Assembly: GCA_023213315.1 (NCBI GenBank)
Contig: JAKCPI010000531.1
Span: 62,001 to 126,000 of the forward strand
Origin: Euborellia annulipes
Taxonomy: Eukaryota > Arthropoda > Insecta > Dermaptera > Anisolabididae
Length of the DNA: 64,000 nucleotides
Direction of reading: 5' to 3'
The position numbers were made by a program, and so were the translations under genes. This document shows, one piece after another, positions 37,001-49,200 of this stretch (position 1 is the first letter of the stretch; every line of letters starts with the position of its first letter). Below the pieces are notes generated by a model. It searched no databases, was not told the DNA's origin, and saw nothing but the letters and a program-made list of their open reading frames with translations.

Positions 37001-37456
37001 ATTATAATAATTTTGGAGATATATGGAAGTTGACTTAATTTTTTGCAGAGATGAAAGAATACAAAATATTCTTTAGATCAGAATTTTAATGACTGACGAT
37101 TGTATTTATAAAATTTTTTTTTCAGTTTTGGTCAATTAACAATCATCTGGCTTAAAAAGATATAAAAAATTTGTGAGGTCAAAATTTGATATAATTACAA
37201 TTGAGAGTGAATGATTTTCTAAAATTTACTTTAAGATGCTTTCTTTCTTTTATATACATTTTGCTATCTCTCCTCATTTTCATTATATAAATGTATATAC
37301 AGAAATAATATTGTAAAATTGAGCTTATTTAAAAAAATGGTTTCTTGTTATCAATTCGAAGTTCTTAAATACAAATTATGTATTAAAAAACTGGATTTGT
37401 ACTAGAAAATGATTACTCGATTTTAATCTGTACGTTGACTCGTAGATCCTGAACGT

Positions 37457-37843
37457 CTTGTTCAGGAGTATTAAAACAAATAAATGTTTTAAATTTTCTA
37501 ATTTATTGCTTAGCGACATTCTGTACAGTAATTGACAGTTTCTGAGTTGTAATTGTTTCCATCCTAAGGTTGTAACATAGATTTACATTTATTTAATTTC
37601 CCAGCATGCCACAATAAAAATTAAACTTTTAAAAATGTAACTATTAGACAACTATAAATTGTAATTATAAAGAGATTGTGGCATGTTGAGAAATTAATTA
37701 AATGTGTCTATGTGTCTGTTACAGCCTGAGGATGGAAACAATTAGAACTCCGAAACTGTCAATTACTGTACAGAATGTTGGTAAGCAATAAATTACAAAA
37801 TTTTAAACATTTACTAGTTTTAATAATCCTGAACAAGACCACC
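37457..37843. repeat. Foldback repeat
   Basis: Arms of about 170 bp. The right arm reads CTGAGGATGGA, a loop, TCCGAAACTGTC. The left arm is the complement with small changes. Outer ends TTCAGGAGTATTAAAAC and complement. Confidence 0.85.
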
Positions 37844-37978
37844 TCCAGATTAAAACCGATTAACAAATTATATATTTGAGAAATTATATATATATATATA
37901 TGATATTTGATAATATAAAATTTGAGATAGAAACCCTAGGTTTCAAAAGAAATTGCATTTTATTAAATAAGATCAATT

Positions 37979-37979
<1 letters not shown>

Positions 37980-38022
<43 letters not shown>

Positions 38023-38023
38023 C
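37980..38023. repeat. TA microsatellite
   Basis: Runs of TA interrupted once by TGTA. Similar tracts occur at 22040-22063, 29801-29821, 33848-33873, 49208-49228 and 55152-55190. Confidence 0.9.
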
Positions 38024-39600
38024 TTTTGTGTACACATTTAAATAATGAAAATGATGCTGCTTAGCATTTGACCTAAATGAGGAAAAATGTTTGCAAATAC
38101 ATTGATCAGCCAGAAAAAGCAAAATTGATTAAATCTTATGCTGATCCTTTCTTCTTATAAAAATTATAGTTATAAATATATTAATGAAATGAAAGGATTA
38201 TTTTTTTTTAATAGTTTGGATATTTAAACATCACAAGCGTAGAATGATTTTGCTATAGGATTTATTTATTATTATGTTCACTTTCAAACTATGAATCATC
38301 ATGATTATGATTTTATTTATGAATTCCAGTGATCACAGGATCTTCGATATTATTATTACTTTTTATTTTTATTATTTTTGTCTTGTATTCCTTGATGCAC
38401 ATACATTCTTCCCTTGCATTCTATCGCAGCATCAACAATCAATAATCATTATCATATTCACAAGTCATCAAATTAGCTTAATCATCAGTATCATTATATT
38501 AGAAAGAATCATCATTAAAATTAAAAAAAAATTCTTCAAAATGAAAAATAAAAACTCATCCTTTATTTTCACTCTGATCATTCAAACAACACACTCAAAT
38601 ATGATGCACAATATTATTTATATTTATATATATTTATAATATAGATGCGTTTTTCTTTTTCATTTTTCACACAATTATTTTCTGCGACGCTAGAGAAATG
38701 GGACGTCGCACTTTTTCTTTTAAGCACAATATTTCAATTAATAAAAAAATATTGTCTGTTTTTTACATTAATATATATTTTTACTTTGATTTTTATGATC
38801 TGTATTTATTTCTCTTTTGTATTTGTTTTTTCTTTTATAATTATTATATGAGAGTTCAGAAAAACTAAAAAAAAAAAAAAAAAAGCTTGTCTTAAAGATG
38901 CTCTTTGGCTAAAATAAATAAAATTTAATTAAAAAAAAAAAAAAAAAAAAATTTTTTTAATTTTTCATCGAAGCAAAAAAAAAAACAAATCAAAAAAGAG
39001 CATTCAAAAAATGTTTCTACTTAAAAACTACTATTTAACTTTAAAAAGAATGTGAAAAAATAAATTTTTAAAATAAATATGTAATACATAAATTATAAAA
39101 GGAAATATTGTTGTCTTTCATTTTTTTTTTTTTTTAATGGATCTCAATTTGTTCATAAATATAGAATATAATAAGCAGGTGTAAAAGAAAATAAAAAATT
39201 TATAAATTTAAAGTTTATTATTTTTTAATGTTTCAGGATTTTTTCCAAAATTTGTTAGGTATAAAATAGTATGAATAAAATCGATTCTATCATCTTGGAA
39301 GGATTTTTAATAAGAAATACTTTCAAGCTATAAGTGAATTAAGATTTTTTTTTAATTAATAGGAACAAAAATTATTAGAGAAATTCGATAACACTGAGAA
39401 GTAGGTCTTGGAACTTTATTTCTGACTCTACACTAAAATGATGAAACGATTTTAAAAGTCTAAAGGTCAAATTTGATTTATTTTATTGTAATTATTCTTT
39501 TTTTGAAGGGAAATTATTACGAGTTAAAATAAATTATAATGCGAATTAAAAAAATGTTTTTCTTAAGTGATTGCCAAAAAGCTCTTAATGAGCAGGCCTA

Positions 39601-39950
39601 TCATTATTATGGGGTTTTTAATTATAGACCATATTTTGTATTAATTATTTATTAAAAATATAAATACTTTACAACGTTCCGACTGCTTATTCAGCAGTCG
39701 ATTTTAAGTACTGTACACGTGCTCTGACTCAAGTGAACTAACCTCCAAGGGACCGTTACGTAATTGAAATACAACGTTACGGGTTTTATATAAAATGGAC
39801 TAACGGTCCCTTAGAGGTTAGTTCGCTTGAGCCAGAGCACATGCACCGTACTTGAGAACGACTGCTGAATAAGCAGTCGAAACGTTGTACAGTGTTTATA
39901 TTTTTAATTAATAATTAATAACAAAAATTAAACTCCCATAATAATAATAC
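39601..39950. repeat. Foldback family C, complete copy
   Basis: Arms of about 170 bp from ATTATTATGGGGTTTTTAAT inwards. Each carries the hairpin GACTGCT-GAAT-AAGCAGTC followed by GAAACGTTG (or its diverged form). Related copies are at 47.9, 49.4 and 60.9 kb. Confidence 0.87.
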
Positions 39951-42059
39951 AAACCACAAAAGCTTTAATATTCACAAGTAGGCCTATCGATGATCAAATC
40001 AATTTGATAAATAAACTTAATGAAATGAATAGCTGAATAATTTTTCGCTTAGGTGATATTTTATAATAGAAAAAAGCGTTTTCTGAAAACATATACAAAA
40101 TAATAATCTCTATTGCTTGAAAATATTTCATTTAATATATATATGTATATCAAATACCGAAATAAAGATTTAAGAGAAGGTCTTTTGTCTAAGTCTGTTC
40201 GTTCTTTATTCTATAGGAATAAGAAAAAGCAAATCCAATCGAAATATTAAAATTTCATCTTGTTTATCTTAATACTCTTTTTTTTCACTTGTTGTGAATA
40301 ATCCAAATTGAGTAATAATTTATTTATTTATTGTGAGAGAAAATCTTTTTTATTTTTTCAAAGAGAATTGTCTTTTATTGTGCATCAATCAAAAGATTTT
40401 TTAACAAGACCTTTAAAAATAAGTAGCCGAATGAACAAATAAAATCTAGCACATGATTTTACTAGATATTAATCAAGGAAAATAATACTTTTCTAAGAAC
40501 AAATTGCAAAAGAGTCGAAGCATTGCTCTTATTTTATACATAATAAAAACAAGTGCCAGGATTTATTCATTCCGCCAATTAAATATTAGAACTTTAATAT
40601 ATCCAATTCAAATTTTAATTCTATTTTTATTAAAATGATTTATAAAAATTAAACATAATATTAAATATATTTTTTTTTCGATATTAATTTGACATAAGTA
40701 TAAACGCAGGTGAAATATAAGATTTTTATGAACACCCTTATAATAATAATTGAATCATTTTAATATAAAATCGGAATTATATAAAATGTATATTTCAAAT
40801 ATGAATAAGATAATATTTTATTAAAAAAAAAAATAAATAAATAAAAGAATATCGTTAGATTATAAATAAAAATCTAAGAGCGCTTTTATAGTTCATATAT
40901 AAAGCAGACGATTCACAAATATTATTATATTTTGAATTAGTTCCTTTTTAAAATCAATCTATGACTTAGGCAAATGACACTAATTTCAAAATATCCTTTA
41001 TGTTTTATATAATATATTTAAGACAAATTGTTTCCTTTGAAGTCGATCAAATTCTTTGATTTTGTTATTATAAGGTGCAATTAATTCTGACCCACTATAT
41101 ATATATGTATATAGAGATTTGTTTACATACAGTATATATTATTTATACATGGGTCCATTGGTTAGTGAGGGTTATTACCAATTTTTTCAGGAATGCTTTG
41201 GCGCGCCTAAAAACCACATCTTTTTATCGGAATAATCACAACAAGCGCAGTCTATAGATTTTTTTGTAAATTAAATATTAAGTTCGCTTTTTTTCTTCCT
41301 TTTTCAATGAATTTACAACTATACATGTATATATAAACATATGCATATATATTTGTAAAGAGAATCCTCAGACGAGCGAACAAGGCGGCAAGAAAGGTTT
41401 CTTTGAGGGCAACACTATGATGTCATCATATCGCTGACATTTGTTGTCATATTTGGTCCTTTCAAAGAATCATTAATATCTCGCCGAAACATTGAAAGAT
41501 TTTGGGTAAACCTAAAATTAAAAAAAAATTATTGTTCAATGCCATTATGAAAAATTTGTCCAAATTTCAACCTCTTTATCTAATAAATTTTTATGCTTAA
41601 CACATCTACTTTTAGTTTTAAGCATTAAAATTGAGACTATTCATAATTACTAATTCGAAACTTTACACACAAGGTATGCAAACTTATTCAAAACCCCGAG
41701 CGCTGAATCATCATTGTTTCCATTTGTATTAAAACATTGAATTTTTAGCTTAAAATTATTTCATTAAATTATAGAATCAATGTTTCAAAAATTCTTTTTT
41801 ATATTTATTTAACAACGTATTTTTACAATTCATTAATTAAAATTTATAAATTTAATTTTATCAGCAACGTGCCGTCTGAGGAGAACATGTCTAGACAAAA
41901 AATAGAGGATTAAAATATTTAAAGATGTTGAAATAGATATTTTAAGATATGAGTGAGCAAAAAAAAACAATGATGATATGGGATTTCTTGTTTTCTTTGT
42001 TTTGTAAACAATCAAACTTTTGTTATAAATGATAAGATAAATTGTACAATTAGGCTAGC

Positions 42060-42613
42060 GGTTTGTTGGTGTCCCTTTCAATTTGGAAAGTAAAAAACAG
42101 CATTTTTTGCATATTTAACTTTTTTATTATAGACTAGGTAAAAATGCTGTTCAAGGAAGAAAGGAATTATTCGATGTATTGACAGCAAGCCAAAGCTGGT
42201 TGGAAAGGTTTCGATAAGGCAATTTTGAAGATGTCCCTCGTTCAGGAAGGCCAGTTGAAGTTGAAGACACAATAAAGGCATTGATTGATGGAAACCGGCA
42301 AATAACAACGTGAGGTCGCTGGGAAATTAAATTTATCAAGTTCTACGATCATTTGAAACGTCTAGGAAGCAAATTACAGATGTCAACGCGACGAAACTAA
42401 TTTTTTTCCGTGAGAACATCCATATCTCGGATTTTGAGATTGAACCAAGGCGCTTCAAATGACCATAAACGGTCGAATTCGATAAATTTAAATAATTTTT
42501 TTCTTGCTTGAACAGAATGTTTATTCTTTTCTTTAGTAAAAAAGTAAAATATGCCGAAAATGCTGCTTTTTACTTTCAATATTTGAAAGGGTACCAACAA
42601 AAAACTATTGCAG
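42060..42613. mobile_element. Second head-to-head mariner duplication (mauritiana-like)
   Basis: The ends GTTTGTTGGTGTCCCTTTCAA (left) and its relative GTTGGTACCCTTTCAA (right, complement) flank two inverted transposase N-terminal fragments that meet near 42345. The plus copy contains the degenerate stretch VPRSGRPVEVEDTIKALIDG across frames. The minus copy contains STVYGHLKRLGSISKSEIW. The arms are roughly 80% alike by eye. It lies about 0.5 kb beyond the last XPO7 exon found. Confidence 0.78.
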
Positions 42614-43093
42614 AGAATCAATCGAAGTTTCTCACAAGAAAGCCTTGCTAGCACAGCTGTCAAAATATAAACAACCCAATAAACAAAAATATCATTTCTG
42701 AAGACAGAGATCAATTGACCCTCTTCAAAAAGATTTATTAGGTAAAACCCCCTAATTTTCTTAATAAAGAGATAAATTCCATCGCTCAGGACAAAAAGCA
42801 TAAGATCTTTATCTCTGTGTTATTTCCCAGGGCTAAACATTTTCTTATTATAATTCGATAATTAATAATATAATTTTTTCCTATTAATTTATTCTGCTAT
42901 ACAAAATAGGAAAAATAAATTTCAAATAAATCTTAGATTAGGCAAAAAATTACTTAATTCATATAAAAATTTGATGTTAACGGAAACTCAAGAGGAGCGA
43001 AGATCTAAAAGACTGGAAAGATAATTAATAATTATTTTAATCTTTTACCTTAATCAGAATAACTCTTTTTTTAAATACGTTGAATTAACATAC

Positions 43094-43221
43094 CTGTCTC
43101 TGTTTTTTGTAAGTAAATTCCTTTCAATACCTTCCATAAGGTTTTCAAACCATTGTGCCATAGCTTGCTGCTTGTCTGGTGATTGTCCACGAATAATCGA
43201 TTCTCGAAGTTGATTGAAATA
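43094..43221 (-). CDS. XPO7: XPO7 exon 21, last exon identified
   Basis: Encodes [20 protein letters not shown], then [20 protein letters not shown]. It ends in phase 2 at AG|GTATGT, a near-consensus donor. Read-through would add about ten non-homologous residues before a stop. A further exon carrying the conserved FTQN-type tail is expected downstream (below 43,094) but was not recognised. Confidence 0.92.
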
Positions 43222-46200
43222 CTATAAAAACAAAATAATTTTAATAATGCCGTAATTATTCAAAAATTTATTATTTGGCAATTACCTCCTCATTGAGAAG
43301 AATAAGTCCAAGCAATGGCCTTGACATGGACCATTGATTTCGACAATCTTCAAACATGATCACATTTAAGACGGTGGATAAAATTTGTTGTAAAATTTCT
43401 GGATGACGTTCAAGAACTTGTAAAAACATTTCACCATGATGAATAACTCCTCGTCGTGGTTTTTTTCCTAATAAATTTATTAAAATTAGTTTTTTTTATA
43501 TTTGTATAAATAAAGTCTTTTACCAATATTTAATTATTATACAAGCAAAATATTAAATAGGAACAATTAAAGTGCACCTCTACTAAAACAGTTTTGTTAA
43601 ATTAGCGAGGGAAAATTTAATATAGTCAGGATCGGAGTGAAAGCAAAGGTACAAAGCCCCCCTAGTATTATCTATATAAAGGGGCAAACAAAATTCATAT
43701 ATATGCATATATATTATACAGGATGTTTCAAAAAGGACTTTATAACTTTGAAAATTCATATAAATTTATTCAGAGAGCCCGGGGGCGTAGCTTGCCCTAG
43801 ATGGACACTCTATGGGTATATAAAGAGTTTTAGTATTAGTAGTGAAAAAAAAACTGTTTTAGCTAAGAAATAAATTTCTAAGATAAATTTTATGTAATGA
43901 AATACAGGGTGTTTATAAAAGAATATAGGGGTTTTAAATCTTTATAATATCTATTACATTAAACTTACAGTTATAAATGAAATGTCAAATGAAAAAGCAA
44001 CTCAAACAGTTTTACCAAGAACCTTAAAAATGTTCAATGTGACTAGCTTTTGTCACACGGCACACATCAAGTCTATAGCCGAGTTCTTCCCAAACGTTGA
44101 TAAGTGTGTCTTCAGTAATTGTAGCACAAGCTGCTTCAATCCGGTTTCTTAATTCAGGGAGGTCAGCTGGTAGCGGAGGCACGTACACACGGTCCTTGAT
44201 GAAACCCCAAAGGTAAAAATCGCATGGCGTTAGGTCAAGAACGGGAGGCCATGCATAGCAAGCCGTGGATACGGCACAAAAAACCGCTGTCTAGCGGATT
44301 TGCAGCAGAAACATTGCACGTACATGCGCACTGGTGCCAAGAAACCAACTGTTTGAGCTGCTCTTTCATTTGACATATCATTTATAACTGTAAGTTTAAT
44401 GTAACAGATATTATAAAGAGTTAAAACCCCGATATTCTATTATAAACACCCTGTATTTGAAATAAGAGAAATATTTAATAAAATTGTACCTTTTTGTGTT
44501 AACTGCTTGAATAGATAGGTGACGATGTGATCTAATGTAGCACAACATCCCGTGCAAACCATCGTATCTGAAACAGCCAAGGCCTCCACTTGCAGGCCCA
44601 TCTCAACTCAATCTTCTCATTTCCCTCTCTCTCTCTCTCTCTATTATTTATGGACGAATTAATAAGATTAAATCATAATGTTAAATTTTATCAAGCAATT
44701 AAAATTATTTTTTATTTTGGTTTATTAGTCGTCAATCATTTTGAATGGATAAGAATTTAAAAACAAGATGAGAAGAGAGTTGGTTAATTTCACAAAAAGA
44801 GATAGAGTAACCAAAAAAAAAAAAAAGCAGAAAAAGCTCATACAAAAGCAATGTTATGTTTTTGGTCACTCTAAAAAGCATTGGAAATTAAAGAAGAGCG
44901 AAAAGAAATGAAGAAAAAAAGATGAATGATTATCTGAGTGAAAGAATGTAGTGATGTATTTATAAAAACATTAAAAGAGAAAAAAAGTACAAACACAGAC
45001 ACTACGAGACCTCTGCTGATGGCGGTTTGAGCATGCTCAGTGAATTTATATTGAAGAAAAAAATAAATAAATAGAGAAGAATTATTCATTCGTAATCATG
45101 AAAATGAAAAAAAAAACATTCATATCAATGAGCATGAATTTTCCTCTCTGGCAAATATTTTAATTTTGGAATGGCTTGATAAATTTGAGTATTTTAAAAA
45201 AAAGGGGAAAAGGGTAATCAATTTTTAAATCAAACTAGCTATTTTCCAATTGGTTTAGTTGGGCAATTTGTGGCGAAAAAAAAAACGCCAATAGATAAAT
45301 TTGAGAATCCAGGTGCGATGTTGTTGTATATTTCGGGGAGACTTGGCGACAAGTCAGTCTTCACCCCTTTTTTTTCTACAGGGACCCCATTGGGGCTCCA
45401 AGCGGACCTTAGCTTTTTTTTAGACAATTCTCTTTGAACGTATAAATTTTAATTTTTTATACCTGATTGTAGGCCTATTGTCTTTAGGTAGAATTAGAAA
45501 TTAAAGAGAGCGCAGCTAAGCGTAATTAATTTCCCCCTCAGAGCTGACGTTTCGATCCTGTTCAGACCATCTTCAGAGCACTAGGGCTGTCATTATCAAT
45601 ATGAATTTGCACATTTCACTTTTACATCAACCGTTGGTTTTTCTTTACATATATTAAAAACATGTATTTTTTAAAATAAAGTAGTATGTTGAAGGAGGTA
45701 AAAAAGGAGATGCAGCCAGTGTATTTTCTTTATTGATATCAGCCCACGGCTAACGTTTCGGTCCCATGGTTGGGACCATCATCAGAGCTGTCTCGATGCC
45801 GTTTCGCTCCATCTCACTGTATATTATCACTTTGGTCTTCTACGAAGTTTGCTACTTCCAAGAAGGCCGCTGGAATCGTAGAAGACCAAAGTGATAATAT
45901 ACAGTGAGATGGAGCGAAACGGCATCGAGACAGCTCTGATGATGGTCCAAACCATGGGACCGAAACGTTAGCCGTGGGCTGATATCAATAAAGAAAATAC
46001 ACTGGCTGCATCTCCTTTTTTTACCTCCTTCAACATCTGCTCTACAGCCATACATCCCCCCCCCCCCCTGTTACAATAAAGTATTGTAGTAGGAGAAATA
46101 AATGTATTAATATTTATAATAAGTGCACAAATTATATGCGACTGCTCACACCAAGTTCGGCTTATGAATATCTATATCCTACTAGTTTATATAAAAAATA

Positions 46201-49200
46201 TACATGTTTTTAATATATGTAAAGAAAAACCAACGATTGATGTAAAAGTGGAATGTGGAAATTCATATTGATAACGGCACCCTTAGTGCTCTGAGAGTCC
46301 TAAACAGGAACGAAACGTCAGCTCTGAGGGGAAAATAAATGAAATTACGCTTAGCTGCGCTCTTCTTTAATTTCCAATTCTCTCTATAAAATTTAATTTC
46401 GAAATTCCTTTGGGAAGTTGGTCAAACAGAGCGTAACAGACAGACAGACGAACATTAGCAATTCAACATATAGCCATTGGTACAATTGAATAAACATGAA
46501 ATTTTAATACATTTCCACTAGATATTCTTACGATCCATCTCCAGAGCCCTAAAAGCTGGGAAAAGAAATGCCATCGACCACTGCACATAAAACAAAACAT
46601 AAAATTTGTTTGAAATTTTCGAGACATCAATTGAGAGAGATATTATTATTCATAATCCTCAATTTTAGACACCGTAAATGTGAAATTTATTTGACTCGTG
46701 GGGTCAAGGGGCACTGAACTCACCAGCAAGTAAATATAAAGCTTACATGAATTGTTAAATTGAAGAAAACATTTGATTTTTACATGAGGAGAATAATATA
46801 AACATTTTATATCAAGAAATATGCTTGTTATATTCATGAATTATTGAATAAGAGTAGTAGGAATTTGAATGAGATGAATTTCTCGTGCTTTTATAATTTC
46901 CGAATATAAATTTTCAAACAAGGTTGACAGAAGTATATGCAGGTCTAGCCGAGGATTTTAAGGAGCTCTAAGTTATTAATTGCATTTTGGGGTCGCAAAT
47001 ACAATTTCAAAATCATGGATGGAAATTTTTGTTTAAAGCGATTTATTATGCTTAGAAAATTGAATATTCAATATATCAGTAATATATCGAAATGAAATGG
47101 TGTAAAATTAATTGGGGAGGGTCCCTTGAGGAACTCTGCATACATACATTCTGACTATATGAAGTCTAAAATAAATCGATTTTTCCAGCTCAAGAAAAAA
47201 ATCTTAGATAGCTTAGGTAGAAAAGTGTTTTTTATGGATTCTTGTTATTATTATTTAGAGTTTACATAGGATCCTATTTGTTCATTTTCCTTATTATTCC
47301 TCCTGAGATTGGGGAATCAAGAGAGTAAATTACTCCAATTTTCAAGCCATGTTTATAACACAAGAAAATTTGTAAATTTTGTATAAATTCATGGAACAAT
47401 CTTTTTTAGATGACTTCTATGAACAAGCACTTTAGAGTCGGATATTTTTTTGAAAAATATGTGCATATATGTGATTGAGTAGATGTATTTAAAAAGCGAT
47501 TTTAAATTTGTATATATATAATTTTTCGCTCCTTTGAGGAGGGAAAGGAGAGGGCAGGGTCTCGCTGCATGTCCGTGTTTGTACCTGTGTACGGTCCCAA
47601 AGTCCCACCTAGCGCAGTGAGGCCTTCGCTGATCGAGCTCAAGATGTAGAGGAACACAGGCGGCTCGAGGGTTGACAAAAACGACATGTGATCTTGGGCG
47701 AGACATTCCAGCAACACGTAGTATGTTTGTGATAATTTTGGATAATCCTAGGACAAAAGAAAACGATTTCTTTTATAATCAATAATTTATTTAGTGCCTA
47801 AATCAGTGATGGCAAATCTATAACTCATAATTCTTATATTCTAAAAAACAAATTATTAAATTTTGTAATTATATTTATCACGAAAGTATTTAGGCTTTTG
47901 TGGTTTGTATTATTATTATTATTTTGAAAGTTTTTAATTATAGGCCACATTTTGTATTAAAAATATAAATACTGTACAACGTTTCGACTGCTTATTCTTA
48001 ACTTGCTCCGACTAAAGTGAACTAACGGCCCTTTAGAGGTTATAGTTTGGAGGGAAAGTGGTGTAGGCTTTACGTGAAACATATTTATAAATAAAATTAT
48101 TTAGTATATGTGAGGAGGTTTCACTATATTAAATGAAAGAAATTTTTTTTTTTGAATTTATAACTCGATATATTTCGGGCTATTAGTCCATCCTCAGGAG
48201 TACATGTGAATGAGACCCCTTAGAGGTTAATTCACTTGAGTCGGAGCAAGTGTACAGTACTTGAAAACAACTACAGAATAAGCAGTCGAAACGTTGTTCA
48301 CTTATTTATAATATTAATAAATAATTAATTCGAAATGTGGTCTATAATTAAAAACTCCCATAATAATATTCGATTTTAATTATTTATGATTATAATAACA
48401 AAATTCTGAAAATTAATAAAAAAAGTTTGCCATCAATGAGCTATTTTTACTTACTAGTAAATCCGGCTGTGGAATGCTCAGTAATAATTTAACAAATGTT
48501 CCAAGCGCATTGTCGAGAGCTTCATCGCCGTATAGTCGAAATACTCCAAAATTAACATAATTTCCACATAGTGCTGCTTTTAACATGGAAAAGCAAACTG
48601 AGATTCCTTTAAGTTTGAGAGGGTAAGTTTGCTCCTTGGGAACCTCAACGCCCAGCACTCGACTCCCTGAAAAAAATATAAAATGGATTATCAAGATTAA
48701 TCATTAAAAACACTTCCTAAGATAAACACGTTGGCAAAGATCAGAACAGATCGCACCGCACTATAAAAATTAAAGCTCATCTGAGATAGTCCAGAAGAAT
48801 AAATATTCAAGAATTTATGCTTCCAGCTAATTCAAATGAAATTATCACAGATGTAATAACCTTTGTAATCTTAACTGAAGAAGGCCACAGAGTGGCCGAA
48901 ACGTTGTAATTTTTTTTATTAATAAAACCACAATTAAACCGAAAACAAAATTATTTTATTAATAACAACTGTGAAAGCCTATACTCCAAAATTTCAAAAT
49001 ATCTTATAAAATCATATATATAAGAAATATTTGAATAATAATATTCATTAAATATAAAGACTCTTACCATAATTGCATATTACTTTACTTGCTTCTCGAA
49101 AGAGTAAGATTCCATTTGGAGAACTTACATCAAATTGTAACCTTTGTGATCTATTTTGTACAAGTTCAGCAAATAATTTAAGAACAGGTGTAGTCACCTA

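Larger units (their letters stand above)
20739..43093. other. Gene desert between BTG3 and XPO7
   Basis: The first few hundred bases above 20738 should hold the BTG3 5' UTR and promoter. After that I see only repeats, AT-rich unique sequence and two exon-like segments (34683-34833 minus, 36736-36840 plus). The region should also contain the missing last XPO7 exon near its right side. The stretches 30.7-32.1, 34.9-37.4 and 40.0-41.9 kb show nothing recognisable. Confidence 0.6.

Noticed and set aside
38301..38639. 112-codon plus-strand open frame rich in Ile, Phe and Tyr
   Set aside because: Composition reflects AT-rich DNA. No start context, splice sites or homology.
43718..43800. Second transposon end (ACAGGATGTTTCAAAAAGGA) next to the Tc1-like element
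   Set aside because: Only one end was seen and no matching inverted end or target duplication could be located.
45239..45427. 62-codon open frame in XPO7 intron 18
   Set aside because: No XPO7 homology, since flanking exons already join in phase. Probably repeat sequence.
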